From Deltaproteobacteria bacterium (GTDB lineage: Bacteria > Myxococcota > XYA12-FULL-58-9): a DNA stretch of 64,000 bases. The notes under the pieces are model-generated. The model was given only the letters and a program-made list of their open reading frames with translations. It searched no databases and was not told the origin of the DNA. The DNA lies in the NCBI GenBank assembly GCA_016218825.1, contig JACRCV010000121.1, positions 1 through 64,000 on the forward strand, in the 5' to 3' direction. Of the stretch, positions 50,853 to 60,543 are shown piece by piece; position 1 is the stretch's first letter; each line of letters starts with the position of its first letter. The position numbers and the translations under genes were made by a program.

Positions 50853-53189
50853 ATGACGATACGACCGGTCGCGTGGCTCGTGGTGGTGTGGGTGTCGGGG
50901 TGCACGGTGCAGGTCCCCGACCCGGACCTCGCCAGGTTCGCCTGCAACGACAACCGCGACTGCGCCGGCGGCTACGCGTGCGTGGGTCAGGTCTGCGTGA
51001 AGGAGGGCGCCGGCACCAACCCCGGCGGCGACAACGGCCCAGGGTCCTGCTCCAACTGCTACTTCCCGAACGAGTGCAACGGCAGCGCCTGCGTGCCCGA
51101 CCCCGACGCCTGCACCGACGCCAACCGCACCGGCAGCTGCCGCGAGCCCGGCCTGGTCTGCAAGGACGGCTCGTGTTTCTACGCGGCCTCCGGCTGCGAC
51201 CCCACGGGGGCGAACGTCTGCGGCGATGGGTACTGCAAGGGCACGGCGCAGTGCCCCGACGGCAGCCCCTGCGCCCTCGGCACCAGCGACTGCCCGGCCA
51301 AGGCCGTCTGCCGCATCGTCGCCAGCTGCGCCCAGTGCTCGCCGAGCTGCGCGGTGTGGCAGTCGTGCACGTCGAACGGCTGCACTACCTTGTCGCCGCT
51401 CCCCGCCGCCGAGAGCTGCGCGCCGCCCGCCACCTGCCCCAACGCCAGACCGCAGTGCAACGCCTCTCGCGTCTGCGAACAGACCGGCTGCGGCGACTGT
51501 CCCTTCGGGCAGACCTGCCACAACGGCGGCTGCGTCTACGACCCGCGCGCTTGCTCCACGATCAACGACCACGGCTACTGCCCGGCCGGCACGACCTGCG
51601 TGACGTCGGGCATCGTCACCAATTGCCAGGCGGCGTGCATCCCGCGCACCTTCGTGGCCGCTGACGGCGCCGCCTACTCCGACTGCTACTACCCCTGCAG
51701 CGACGACTCCCAGTGCACCGGCGCTGCCTGCGTCTTCGACCCCGGGATCTCGACGATCCAGAAGGTCTGCCGGATGCACTGCAGCGCCGACACCGACTGC
51801 GCGGCTGCCGGCCTCAACGGCATGGTGTGTCGCTACGTCAGCACCGCCGACAGCGCGAGCGGCTGGCGCCCCGGCGGCACCACGATCCGCGCCTGCGTCG
51901 AGAGCAACGAGCGCGACTGCTCGATGGACGGCGCCCGCCCGGCGTGGTTCGCGGCGCAGGAGGCCGCCGATACCTGCACCCTGCCGTGCAGCGTCGCCGA
52001 CCTGGGCAAAGAGACCCTGCTCAAGACCCTGTCCCCGGGGAGCATCAAGGACCTCAGCCTGAAGAACGGCGTCGCCGCGTTCACGAACGTCAACGGCACG
52101 TCGTCGTCGGTTGACCTGCAGCCGCTCGTCCATTCGGGCGGGCCGTGCACCAACCTCGCGCTCGCATCGGGCAACCTGTCGCGGGCGAAGCTGGTCTACG
52201 ACACGACCAGCAACGCCTACCTCGCCTACCTGTGCAACGCGCCCGCCGCCGGCAGCTTCTGTCGGACGAGCGCCGCCGCCGGCAACTGGTACGTCCTCAC
52301 CGACCGGCTCACTACGGAGGCGAGCGGCTGCTTCTCCGTCGCCAGCAGCTCCTCGGTGAGCGCCGTTGCCCTCCCTCCGGCGGGGGTGATCGACTTCGCG
52401 GCGAGCGACGCCGGTGCCGTCGTCAGCGTGCACCGCGGCAACTCACCGTTCAGCTACTTCCTGACCACCCTGGTGCCGGCGCCCAACCCGACCGCCAACG
52501 ACCTGGCGCTCAGCTCGATGGGCTACACCCAGCTCGCCGAAGGCAAGCTCGGCGTTTCGCGGGACCTCGTGTTCTACACCAGGTTGAACACCGGACTCAG
52601 CTTCCCGAACAACCGGCTCTTTCGCACCACGGTCAATCGGTCGACGCCGGCGGTCGTCATGGATCCCAGTCCCGCTCCCGCCACGATCTGCAACATCGCC
52701 GCCACCCGTGACCGGGTGGTGTGGACCCAGCTCGCACCGGGAGGCACCTGCATCGCCGTGGGCGACCAACACGACGTCTACGTGGCAGAAGCGCCGGACT
52801 TCAGCGACGTCCAACTGATCGGCACGACCCCGAGCGGCTCCACCGAGCCGGTCATCATGGCGGCCTCGGGCTCGGTCGTCCTTTGGGCGGTGCGCGACGC
52901 TTCGGGCTCGTTCGAGCTCCGCGCCCTCGACCGCACCAACTGCGACATGCAGATGAATCCAACGATCCGAAGCTACGTGACGATCGCCTCTCGCCAGGCC
53001 ACCCCGAGCGGCTACTGCCCCAACAACGCCACCGCGCCGAACACCTACTGGGTGCTGAAGGACTTCGCGATCCAGTCCGACGAGCGCGGCGGGCTCACCC
53101 TCGCGTACGCCGCCGAGTGCCACTCCGGCGGCAGCGCGACCGGCCCGATCCAGGGCACCTACGTCTTCGGCCGCCGGCTGTTCCCGTGA
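50853..53189 (+). CDS. Cys-rich lipoprotein with beta-rich C-terminal half
   Basis: 778 residues from the ATG at 50853, with GGGAGG eleven bases upstream. Leader IRPVAWLVVVWVSGC (lipobox VSGC). Residues about 25-390 are Cys-rich modules (CNDNRDCAGGYAC, CSADTDCAAAG). The remainder has few Cys and looks like a beta-propeller-type or sugar-binding fold of repeated strands. It is divergent from the pspA operon, so they share a control region of about 160 bases. The function is unknown. Confidence 0.78.
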   Translation: MTIRPVAWLVVVWVSGCTVQVPDPDLARFACNDNRDCAGGYACVGQVCVKEGAGTNPGGDNGPGSCSNCYFPNECNGSACVPDPDACTDANRTGSCREPGLVCKDGSCFYAASGCDPTGANVCGDGYCKGTAQCPDGSPCALGTSDCPAKAVCRIVASCAQCSPSCAVWQSCTSNGCTTLSPLPAAESCAPPATCPNARPQCNASRVCEQTGCGDCPFGQTCHNGGCVYDPRACSTINDHGYCPAGTTCVTSGIVTNCQAACIPRTFVAADGAAYSDCYYPCSDDSQCTGAACVFDPGISTIQKVCRMHCSADTDCAAAGLNGMVCRYVSTADSASGWRPGGTTIRACVESNERDCSMDGARPAWFAAQEAADTCTLPCSVADLGKETLLKTLSPGSIKDLSLKNGVAAFTNVNGTSSSVDLQPLVHSGGPCTNLALASGNLSRAKLVYDTTSNAYLAYLCNAPAAGSFCRTSAAAGNWYVLTDRLTTEASGCFSVASSSSVSAVALPPAGVIDFAASDAGAVVSVHRGNSPFSYFLTTLVPAPNPTANDLALSSMGYTQLAEGKLGVSRDLVFYTRLNTGLSFPNNRLFRTTVNRSTPAVVMDPSPAPATICNIAATRDRVVWTQLAPGGTCIAVGDQHDVYVAEAPDFSDVQLIGTTPSGSTEPVIMAASGSVVLWAVRDASGSFELRALDRTNCDMQMNPTIRSYVTIASRQATPSGYCPNNATAPNTYWVLKDFAIQSDERGGLTLAYAAECHSGGSATGPIQGTYVFGRRLFP

Positions 53190-53244
53190 GACAACGCCGG
53201 GAAGTGGCTTGCCAAAGGCTTTGCGGCTACCGTTTGGGGTAGCC

Positions 53245-53883
53245 ATGACACGGCTCTTCGTCCTTCTCGTCCTCGGCGGCGCGGCGTGCGTCACCGCGTC
53301 GAGGCCGACGATGTACTGGCCGGCGTCGCCCCCGACGGCGGCGCTCGAGCCCCCTGCCGACAAGGCGGTGGGCGGCGGGCTGGAGACCGAGCCGATGCGC
53401 CCGGGGGTGCACCGCGTCGTGAGCCACGACAGTGACGCCGTCGCCCCGCCGGGCGCGCCCAGAGACGGCAAGAGCTACCTGGTGCTGCAGTGGCCGCTGC
53501 CGGCGACCGGGGTCAACAGCCTCTATGGCACCCGCGTCGATCCGATGGACTCCAGAGAGCGGCAGCACAACGGCGTCGACCTCGAGGCGGCGTACGGCGC
53601 GGTGGTCGCCGCCGCCGCGGACGGGATCGTGGTCTGGGCCGGCTGGAACGCCGGTCACGGCCGCCAGGTGTTGGTCGAGCACGCCGGCGGCTTCCGCACC
53701 GGCTACTCGCACCTGTCGCAGGTGCTGACCTATCCCGGCCTTGCGATCCGGAGCGGCGATCCGGTGGGCCTGGTCGGCAACAGCGGCCGCAGCACCGGGC
53801 CGCACTTGCACTTCGAGGTCATCCGCGACGAGATCTACGTCGATCCGCTCGACGTCCTCGGCCTGCCTCAAAGGCTCGATTAG
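53245..53883 (+). CDS. M23-family peptidase (LytM-type) lipoprotein
   Basis: The ATG at 53245 gives 212 residues with leader TRLFVLLVLGGAAC (lipobox GGAAC). Residues about 85-205 form a LytM/M23 domain. HNGVD (His and Asp zinc ligands, about 109-113) and GPHLHFEV (HxH, about 185-190) are both intact, so it may be active. M23 enzymes cut peptidoglycan cross-links. It is probably outer-membrane-anchored and acts on the wall, either in growth or as an adaptor. It lies 55 bases after the Cys-rich lipoprotein gene. Confidence 0.85.
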   Translation: MTRLFVLLVLGGAACVTASRPTMYWPASPPTAALEPPADKAVGGGLETEPMRPGVHRVVSHDSDAVAPPGAPRDGKSYLVLQWPLPATGVNSLYGTRVDPMDSRERQHNGVDLEAAYGAVVAAAADGIVVWAGWNAGHGRQVLVEHAGGFRTGYSHLSQVLTYPGLAIRSGDPVGLVGNSGRSTGPHLHFEVIRDEIYVDPLDVLGLPQRLD

Positions 53884-53902
53884 GAACGCGTTCGTCTTGA
53901 CT

Positions 53903-53980
53903 TGATTCCCGCGCGGACGAAGCGTCCGCGCTCCCCACCCCCACCCCTGAATCCCCGCCCCCGGGTGGGGCGGGGACGAA
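53903..53980 (-). repeat. Dispersed palindromic 3'-end element, copy B
   Basis: In inverted orientation to copy A, the plus strand reads TGATTCCCGCGC, a perfect 8-bp hairpin (53912-53919 with 53923-53930), a C-rich stretch CTCCCCACCCC, then a second hairpin. The first core lies 20 bases after the M23 gene stop. Confidence 0.7.
53953..53975. terminator. Perfect 9-bp GC hairpin between convergent genes
   Basis: CCCCGCCCC (53953-53961) pairs with GGGGCGGGG (53967-53975) around a five-base loop. It lies between the convergent M23 and helical-repeat genes, so it is likely to help end both transcripts. No T-run follows. Confidence 0.5.
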
Positions 53981-54003
53981 GATCGCTTCATCGCGAAACC
54001 GGT

Positions 54004-55119
54004 CTAGCCGCCGCCTTTGGCGTTCACCAGGCGCTTCGCGTGAGTGGCGACCGCGTTGTTGACGTTGCGCGACTTGGCCACCGCCTTGAGGTCGTTGCCG
54101 CGCAACAGCGTCAGCAGGTGCATCGCGGTCTGCACCGGGGTCTTCGGGTTGTTGACCAGCGCCAGCTTCACGCCGTAGGGGCGGATCATCTCCTTGGTAT
54201 TGGCGATCACCCGGATGACCTCGTCGCAGACGCTGCGGCTCTGGGCCGCCGAGATCACCTCCTGCTCGGTGAGCCGCGGGCTGCGGATCGCGGCCGCGGC
54301 GACGACGCGGTTCGGGTCACGCACCAGGATGGTTCGCGCCTCGCGGTTGCCCCGCAGCGCCAGCGCGATGCGCTGCGCCGGATTCAGCCCGGCGATGAGC
54401 TGCAACACCGGCACCCGCTGGGCCTGCTCCTCGAGGCTCGGCGCCGCTGTGTCAACGTCCGCGGCGGGCGCGGCCCCCGGCTTGGCGTCGTCGGTCTCGA
54501 TCAGCGCCTTGACCACCTCTTCCGGCAGCGCGACCTTGTCGGCCGCCTGCTGCATCTCGGCCGGCGACAGCCGCGCGATGGCCTCGCCGAACGCCGGCAT
54601 GTCGGCGTAGACGACCCCGGCGCGCACCAGGAAGTCGAAGACCCGGTCGAGGCTGCTCTTCAAGATGTTGGGGTTCACGGCGACGGCGCGCACCAGCGCC
54701 TCAGAGCGCAGCAAGCGCTCCTGGTTGTTCGACAGGATCTCGCCGATGTTCTGCGACACGAGCGGCGCCACCGCGGCCAGCACCTCGTCGGGGGTGCGGC
54801 GGTTCAGGACGATCTTCTCCATCACCGCGTCGCGACCGGCCATGAGCGGCGCGATGACGCCGAGCGCCGCGGTCGGCAGCTCGGCGTCGAGGGCCGGACC
54901 GAGGACCTTGTCGGGGAGCTTGGTCAGCGTGCCCTTCGCTGCGACCCCGAGCTTGTCGTCCGGGTCGAAGGTCAGGGCGCACAACAGCACGACCATCTCG
55001 GTGGGCGGAAGCGGCGCGAGGCCCTTCGCCGCCATCATTCGCATCGGCATCGGCGTGGCAGGGTCGAGGTGGCGGTGCGCCTGCTCGGGCAGCGCCCGCT
55101 TCAGCTCGTCGAGGCTCAT
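54004..55119 (-). CDS. Conserved helical-repeat (HEAT-like) hypothetical protein
   Basis: 371 residues from the ATG at 55119; this overlaps the coaX stop as ATGA, fixing the start. The whole sequence is alpha-helical with repeats of about 30-35 residues (e.g. LVRDPNRVVAAAAIRSPRL, IARLSPAEMQQAADKVALP). These read like HEAT-type or DUF2336-like helices. No catalytic motif. Coupling to coaX suggests conserved co-expression rather than a shared reaction. Function unknown. Confidence 0.72.
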   Translation of the reverse strand: MSLDELKRALPEQAHRHLDPATPMPMRMMAAKGLAPLPPTEMVVLLCALTFDPDDKLGVAAKGTLTKLPDKVLGPALDAELPTAALGVIAPLMAGRDAVMEKIVLNRRTPDEVLAAVAPLVSQNIGEILSNNQERLLRSEALVRAVAVNPNILKSSLDRVFDFLVRAGVVYADMPAFGEAIARLSPAEMQQAADKVALPEEVVKALIETDDAKPGAAPAADVDTAAPSLEEQAQRVPVLQLIAGLNPAQRIALALRGNREARTILVRDPNRVVAAAAIRSPRLTEQEVISAAQSRSVCDEVIRVIANTKEMIRPYGVKLALVNNPKTPVQTAMHLLTLLRGNDLKAVAKSRNVNNAVATHAKRLVNAKGGG

Positions 55120-55913
55120 GCCCGTTCTCCGCGCTCGTTGCGCTCGTGAATGATCCGCAGCCCCTCGAGGGTCAAGAACTCGTCGACGCTCTCGATGCTC
55201 TGGGCGCAGCTCTTGACGAGCGGCGCCAAACCCCCGGTCGCGATCACCTTGGGCGCGAAGTCGAGCTCGCCCTTCATCCGCGCCACCATGCCGTCGACCA
55301 GGCCGGCGTAGCCGAACAGGATGCCGGAGCGCATGCTGGTCACGGTGCTCTTGCCGATCGCGGTGGCCGGCATCACGAGCTCGATGCGCGGCAGCTTGGC
55401 GGCGTTCTCGTAGAGCGCCTCGGCGGCGATCATCACCCCCGGCGAGATCGCGCCCCCCAGGTACTCGCCCTTCGGCGACACCACGTCGAAGGTGGTCGCG
55501 GTGCCGAAGTCGACGATCACCAGGCCGAACGGACCCCCGGGCGCGTGCCGAAAGCGCTCGTAGGCGGCGACGCCGTTGACGACCCGGTCGGCGCCGACCT
55601 CGCGCGGGTTGTCGGTCAAGATCGGCATGCCGGTCTTGATCCCGGGCCCGACGACCAGGGGCTCGCGCTTCAGGCGCTCGTGACACATCGCTCGCAGGAC
55701 GTCCGACAACGGCGGCACGACGCTCGCCATCACCACGCCGGCGATGTCCTTGGGGTTGAGCCCGGCGTCGACCAGCATCGCGCGCAGCAGCACGCCGTAC
55801 TCGTCCGGGGTGCGGCGGTGGTCGGTGGCCAAGCGAAAGTGAGCGCTGAGCTTGGCGCCGTCGAACGAGCCGAAGACGATGTTGGTGTTGCCGACGTCGA
55901 TCGCGAGCAGCAT
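55116..55913 (-). CDS. coaX: Type III pantothenate kinase
   Basis: 265 residues. MLLAIDVGNTNIVFGSFDG (phosphate-1 loop), GADRVVNGVAAYERF, VDFGTATTFDVV and LGGAISPGV are the CoaX signatures of the ASKHA fold. It phosphorylates pantothenate, the first step of coenzyme A synthesis, and type III enzymes need a monovalent cation and are not feedback-inhibited by CoA. The length is normal (about 255-265). It is followed by a coupled helical-repeat gene. Confidence 0.95.
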   Translation of the reverse strand: MLLAIDVGNTNIVFGSFDGAKLSAHFRLATDHRRTPDEYGVLLRAMLVDAGLNPKDIAGVVMASVVPPLSDVLRAMCHERLKREPLVVGPGIKTGMPILTDNPREVGADRVVNGVAAYERFRHAPGGPFGLVIVDFGTATTFDVVSPKGEYLGGAISPGVMIAAEALYENAAKLPRIELVMPATAIGKSTVTSMRSGILFGYAGLVDGMVARMKGELDFAPKVIATGGLAPLVKSCAQSIESVDEFLTLEGLRIIHERNERGERA

Positions 55914-56016
55914 GCCGTGTCCTACCGTGAGCGCTCCCCTGTCGGCAAGTCGATCACGCCGCCGGCGGGACGCTGCTTGTCCAGGCGCGGATCTCCTGGC
56001 ATTTACTCTCGGCTAG

Positions 56017-56820
56017 ATGGTCGACACCCAGAAGTCTCCGATCGTCACGTTCACCGACATCAGGACGGTGGCGGTGATCCGCAGAGCGCCGGGCAGCGCC
56101 CGCGCCCGCCTGCTGTTCTGGGTGCGGACCCTCGGCGCCGGCTTCTGGCGGCGGCTGCGGTTCTCGAGGCCCGACCGGGCGCGCACTCAGACGACGATGG
56201 AGCTGCTCGCCAACGCCGCCCGCGCCTGGCGCCGTGGGGTCGCGGCCTTCCGCGTCGGCCAGGTTCGCAGCACCTTCCGCTTCCTGGACGGCCTGCGTGC
56301 CGTCTGCGACGACACCGCGGTGCTGTGGAACCCCGAGCTCGAGCCGTTGTCGCGGGTCCTGTTGCACGAGGCTTGGGGCGTGACGCGGCGCGAGGTGCGA
56401 GCCCGCCTGTCGCGCATCGACCTCTGTCTGGTCGACGCCGATCCGGAGCGCTCCCCGGAGGCGTTCTATTGGACGCTCGAGGCCGACGCCGAGCCGATGG
56501 TGGTCAAAGACCCGGAGACCGCGGGCTACGTGGCCGACGAGCTCAAGGTGGCCGACGAGCTGTTGCACCAGACCAAAGGGGCGCTGAAGTTCCTGGCGCT
56601 GCACCTCGACAACCTCCACTGGCTCGCGAGGCGCTCGCGCCTGCTCGGCTCGTGGTTCTCGTCGGTGCCCAGCCGCTGGCAGCTCGAGCGCCGCCTGAAT
56701 CGGGTCGCGGCGTTGCGCGAGCGGCTGGCGGTGCGCGCCCGTGCCTTCAACCTCCGACCGCCGCAGCACCGACAATCGCGCCGCATCAGCAAGCGCGTCA
56801 ACAAAGCCCCGCCGCCGTAG
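56017..56820 (+). CDS. Hypothetical protein, basic and helical
   Basis: 267 residues, with many Arg. Mostly helical, with stretches such as SRVLLHEAWGVTRREVRARLSRI and ADELKVADELLHQTKGALKFLAL. No signal peptide, membrane segment or recognised motif. The C-terminus is Arg/Pro/Gln-rich. It starts 103 bases from the coaX start in the opposite direction. Reading-frame quality supports a real gene, but no function can be suggested. Confidence 0.55.
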   Translation: MVDTQKSPIVTFTDIRTVAVIRRAPGSARARLLFWVRTLGAGFWRRLRFSRPDRARTQTTMELLANAARAWRRGVAAFRVGQVRSTFRFLDGLRAVCDDTAVLWNPELEPLSRVLLHEAWGVTRREVRARLSRIDLCLVDADPERSPEAFYWTLEADAEPMVVKDPETAGYVADELKVADELLHQTKGALKFLALHLDNLHWLARRSRLLGSWFSSVPSRWQLERRLNRVAALRERLAVRARAFNLRPPQHRQSRRISKRVNKAPPP

Positions 56821-56941
56821 CCCCGAGGCGACCGGCCGCCAGTCGCGGACGGCTCCGGTCGTCGAAGCCGTGGCGCCGAGTCGATCGTGGCGACCTGCCG
56901 AGCCTTGCCCATATGCGTGCAGCGGTCTAATGCTTGCGGGC

Positions 56942-57661
56942 ATGCGTGCTGCGGCCCTCGCGTTCATGCTCCTGTTGGCGCCGCCGTGGACGGTGGACGC
57001 CCAGAGCATCGCCGCCGAGGCCCGCGCCGCGTTTCAACGCGGGGTCAGCGCCCTCGCCAACAGCCGCATCGACGTCGCCCGCGAGGCCTTCGCGCGCGCC
57101 GCGGCGCTGGCGCCGGAGTGGGGCCTGGCGTTTCTGGAGTGGGGCGCGGTCGAAGCGAGCATCGACCCGAAGAGCGCGTTGGCCCTCGAGTGCCTGCACC
57201 AGGCGGCCGAGCTCGCCCCCGGGAATCCCAGGGTGCACTACCAGCTCGGGCTGTTGTACGAACAGCAGGAGAAGTACGCCGACGCGGTCCGCGAGCTCAA
57301 GGCGGCCATCGCGCTGCGACCGACGATGGTGGACGCTCGATTCCATCTCGCCCGGCTGCTGATCTTGACCGGCGCCAGGGACGAGGCCGCAACCGCCTTG
57401 GAGGCGGTCATCGCCGCGGACGCCGGGCACACCGGAGCGCTCGCCGCCCTCGCCGAGCTCTACGAGGGCGCCGGCAAGATCGACGCGGCCGAGACCGCGC
57501 TGTTGTCGATCGCCAAGATCCAGCCGCAGATCGCCTTCAACCACGTTCGCTTGGGGCAGTTCTACGAGCGCCAGGGCGATCAGCGCAAAGCCCAGGCCGC
57601 GTTCGCGAAGGCCGAGGCGCTCGACCCGCGGCCGAAGCGAAACATGCGCAAGCTGCGTTGA
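56942..57661 (+). CDS. Secreted TPR protein
   Basis: The ATG at 56942 gives 239 residues with a clean signal peptide (RAAALAFMLLLAPPWTVDAQ). An earlier in-frame ATG at 56930 is possible. Residues 25-235 are about six tetratricopeptide repeats (e.g. PRVHYQLGLLYEQQEKYADAV, FNHVRLGQFYERQGDQRKAQ). It is a periplasmic or membrane-attached scaffold protein. The specific partner is unknown. Confidence 0.75.
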   Translation: MRAAALAFMLLLAPPWTVDAQSIAAEARAAFQRGVSALANSRIDVAREAFARAAALAPEWGLAFLEWGAVEASIDPKSALALECLHQAAELAPGNPRVHYQLGLLYEQQEKYADAVRELKAAIALRPTMVDARFHLARLLILTGARDEAATALEAVIAADAGHTGALAALAELYEGAGKIDAAETALLSIAKIQPQIAFNHVRLGQFYERQGDQRKAQAAFAKAEALDPRPKRNMRKLR

Positions 57662-57676
57662 GCAGGACGGCAGCGG

Positions 57677-57709
57677 CCGTCGCTCCGCCGTCGCTCCGCC
57701 GTTGCCTCG
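57677..57709. repeat. 11-bp tandem repeat, two exact and one degenerate copy
   Basis: CCGTCGCTCCG occurs twice back to back, followed by CCGTTGCCTCG, just downstream of the TPR gene stop. Short and probably of no function. Confidence 0.75.
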
Positions 57710-57774
57710 CCGGAGTGGGGGCGCTAAGAAGTCACTCGCCAATCGTTGCATTCAACCGATTGGGGAAGGTGTCC

Positions 57775-58863
57775 ATGAGAGAGCATTTCCATTGTCTCCT
57801 GGCGGCGTTCGCTCTCTTCGGCAACGTGACGAACGCCGTCGCCGATGGTCTGCCCCGTATCGCCGTGATGCCGCTCAAACCGCAACGCGTCAACGCCGAC
57901 ATCGTCAAGATCATGGACACGCTGGTGGTGACACACGTGGGCGCGACCAAGCGCTACGAAGTGATCGGCGCCGACGAGATCTCGGCGATGCTGGAAATGG
58001 AGGGCATGAAAGACAAGCTGGGCTGCTCGGACGTCGCCTGTGCCTCGGAGATCGGCGGCGCGCTGAACGCGCGCTACACGATCGCCGGCTCGGTCGGCAA
58101 GCTCGGCGACAACATCCTCATCAACCTGACTCTCTTCGACAATCGGGCGATGACCGCCGTGGAGCGCGCCAGCATCACGGTGCCCAACGATGAGAACCTC
58201 TTCGAGGGCGGCGTCCGCGTGGTGGTCGGCCGGCTCTTCGGAGTCGAGGCACCACCCGCGGTGGCCGGCAGTCCGGTGGCCAACGTCGCACCCACAAGTC
58301 CGCGCGCGGCGACGATCCCGATGAACCTGACGAGCGTGCCGCCCGGCGCCTCGGTGTTCATCAACGACAAGCTCGCGGGTACCACGCCGCTGGTCCGCGA
58401 CATCGAAAAGGGAAGCCACAAGGTGGTCGTCGAAAAGGCGGACTATGGCACGTACACCGAGACTTTCCAGGTGAACCCCGGCGATTCGATCAAGAAGAGC
58501 ATCCAGCTGATGAGCATCTCGGAGGCCAGGTCGGCGCGCAGCACCAGAATCACGCTGGGCACCATCCTGGCGCTCGGCGGCGCCGCAGCGATCGGCGGCG
58601 GCGCGCTCCTCACCAAGAGCGGCGTCAGCGATCTCGGGGGCGACAATGTCGGCGGCAGCATCGGAAAGATGTATGCCGGCATCTTCCTGATCGCGATGGG
58701 CCTGACCGGCTTGCCCGGCGGCATTGCCTATGCCGCCACCGCTCGTGACGTGCCGCCCGGCCCGACGCACCTCGACGCTGTCGACAAGGAGCGACCGGGT
58801 GTCGGGTCGGTTCGACCCGACGCGGGTCGCCGCTTGATCCTCGGATTCTCCGGCAGCCTCTGA
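57775..58863 (+). CDS. Secreted protein with CsgG/TolB-like N-terminal domain and PEGA domain
   Basis: 362 residues from the ATG at 57775, with GGGGAAGG upstream. A signal peptide ends near NAVADG. Residues 26-150 (RIAVMPLKPQRVNADIVKIM, YEVIGADEISAML, ARYTIAGSVGKLGDNILINL) resemble CsgG/TolB-N-type domains that assemble secreted or outer-membrane complexes. A PEGA domain lies at about 183-247 (VPPGASVFINDKLAGTTPL). Two hydrophobic segments follow (about 260-280 and 300-322). PEGA domains are often stalk-like. Protein partners are unknown. Confidence 0.75.
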   Translation: MREHFHCLLAAFALFGNVTNAVADGLPRIAVMPLKPQRVNADIVKIMDTLVVTHVGATKRYEVIGADEISAMLEMEGMKDKLGCSDVACASEIGGALNARYTIAGSVGKLGDNILINLTLFDNRAMTAVERASITVPNDENLFEGGVRVVVGRLFGVEAPPAVAGSPVANVAPTSPRAATIPMNLTSVPPGASVFINDKLAGTTPLVRDIEKGSHKVVVEKADYGTYTETFQVNPGDSIKKSIQLMSISEARSARSTRITLGTILALGGAAAIGGGALLTKSGVSDLGGDNVGGSIGKMYAGIFLIAMGLTGLPGGIAYAATARDVPPGPTHLDAVDKERPGVGSVRPDAGRRLILGFSGSL

Positions 58864-58962
58864 GCCGCGAGCACCTGACCCCGCACGCTCGGCGATGTCG
58901 GCGCACCGCGCGCCAGGCTCTCGAGAAACGCCTCGTCGGCGGCGCCTCCGAGTTGGCGGCTG

Positions 58963-60234
58963 CTACTCCCGTCGCTCGAGCACCGCGGCGAAGAAGCCGT
59001 CGGTGCCGTGACGGTGCGGGTAGAGACGCAGCTCGCCGACGGGGGTGACCGCGTCCGGGATCCGCAGGTGCCGGCGACGCAAGATCTCGTCCACCGCGAC
59101 CCGTTGAAACTGCGGCGCCGCGGCGAGGAACGCCGCCACCACCTCTTCGTTCTCCTGGCGCAGGAGGCTGCAGGTCGAGTAGACCAGCCGCCCGGAGGGC
59201 TTCACCAAACGCGCCGCGCTCGCGAGGATGTCCTTTTGGGTCTGCACCAGGACCGCGAGGTCGAGCGGCCGCCACTTGATGTCGGGGTTGCGGCGCAGCG
59301 TGCCGGTGCCGGAGCACGGCGCGTCGACGAGCACGCGGTCGATCTTGTCCATCAGACGGCGCACGTGCTGGTCACGACCGGCGACGATGACGATCGGCCG
59401 AATGTTGGAGAGCCCGGTCCGCTCGAGGCGCGGCCGCAGCTGCCCGAGGCGCTTCGCGGAGGTGTCGAAGGCGTAGAGGGTGCCGGTGTTCGACATCAAC
59501 GCGCCCAGGTGCAAGGTCTTGCCGCCGGCGCCGGCGCAGAAGTCGACGATACGCTCGCCGCGCCGCGGCTCGACCAGCAGGCCGACGAGCTGACTGGCCT
59601 CGTCCTGGACCTCGAAGAGGCCGTCTTTGAAGGCCTGCAGGCCGAAGAGCGGCGCGCGGTCGTGGCGACGTAGACCCACCGGCGAGTACGGCGTCTGCTC
59701 GGCCGCGAAGCCCTCCCGTCCCAGCCGCAGGGCGACGTCGTTGCGGCTCGCCTTCAGAGTGTTGACGCGCAGATCGACGGTCGCCGGCTCGTTCAACGCC
59801 GCGGTCAACGCCCAGAGCTCGTCTCGCGGCAGCTGCGGCTCGAGGAGTGCCTGCAGCGAATCGGGGAGGTTCGCGACCACCGCGGCCGGGAGCACGGTGC
59901 GGTCAAAGCGCTGCAGGCGCTCCTTCAGCCCCTGCGCGTCGCCCTCGAATCCCGCCTGGTGCAGCGCCTGCGCGGTCCAACCGCTCTCGAGCAGATAGGT
60001 CGCGACCAGGCGCTCCGGCGCCGGGGTCTCGCCGCCGACCAGCGCCGTCAGCAGGCGTCGCTGTCGCAACAGGCCGTAGACGGTCTCGGCCACGAAGCCG
60101 CGATCGTTGCGGCCCATGTCGCGGTGCTTGCGGAAGAAGTGCTCGATCTGGCGGTCCGCGGGCCTGCCGGTGTCGGCGAAGATCTGGGCCGCGAGCTCGA
60201 CCGTCCGTCGAAACAACGCCCGCGGTGGAGTCAT
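58963..60234 (-). CDS. RsmB/NOP-family rRNA (cytosine-5) methyltransferase
   Basis: 423 residues. N-terminal NusB-like helical region (about 1-140). SAM motif VDFCAGAGGKT near 230, DAPCSGTG near 304-311 (motif IV Cys) and STCSL near 350 (motif VI nucleophile Cys) are the RsmB/RsmF hallmarks. The enzyme methylates C5 of a cytosine in 16S rRNA using SAM. I call it RsmB-like because of the N-terminal domain; without comparison the exact target C967 is unproven. Confidence 0.88.
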   Translation of the reverse strand: MTPPRALFRRTVELAAQIFADTGRPADRQIEHFFRKHRDMGRNDRGFVAETVYGLLRQRRLLTALVGGETPAPERLVATYLLESGWTAQALHQAGFEGDAQGLKERLQRFDRTVLPAAVVANLPDSLQALLEPQLPRDELWALTAALNEPATVDLRVNTLKASRNDVALRLGREGFAAEQTPYSPVGLRRHDRAPLFGLQAFKDGLFEVQDEASQLVGLLVEPRRGERIVDFCAGAGGKTLHLGALMSNTGTLYAFDTSAKRLGQLRPRLERTGLSNIRPIVIVAGRDQHVRRLMDKIDRVLVDAPCSGTGTLRRNPDIKWRPLDLAVLVQTQKDILASAARLVKPSGRLVYSTCSLLRQENEEVVAAFLAAAPQFQRVAVDEILRRRHLRIPDAVTPVGELRLYPHRHGTDGFFAAVLERRE

Positions 60235-60543
60235 TCACAGCCCTCGAAGTGATGCGTCAGCGAGAATCCGGGAAGCATACCGAGGCCCGCGCCGCCGGGG
60301 AAGCCGGTTCTTTGGCCCCTTTTCCGCCGGCCGCCCACGGAGTTGAGCCGCTGTCAGCCGACCACCCACATCCGCATCCTGGATCCCACGATCGTACCCA
60401 TTGTCCTACTTATGGAACAAAATCCGCACGTTATGAGACAATAGTCCAACCGCTCCGGCAGCTGCTGTGGTAGATTCGGCATATTTGCGAGGCGGGGCAG
60501 AGACCCCAATATAGTGCTCTGAACCAATAGCTGGAGAAATAAA
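60235..60543. other. Intergenic region, 309 bases, upstream of sigma factor
   Basis: The divergent methyltransferase and sigma-factor genes share this region. The right half (60400-60540) is clearly more AT-rich than the surroundings and holds the likely sigma-factor promoter (see 60485-60515). No small gene is apparent. Confidence 0.55.
60485..60515 (+). promoter_or_regulatory. Promoter candidate of the sigma-factor gene
   Basis: TTGCGA (60485-60490) and TATAGT (60510-60515, 5 of 6 consensus) are 19 bases apart, rather long. An inverted GGGG/CCCC pair lies in the spacer. Start codon 60544 has GGAG seven bases upstream. Confidence 0.35.
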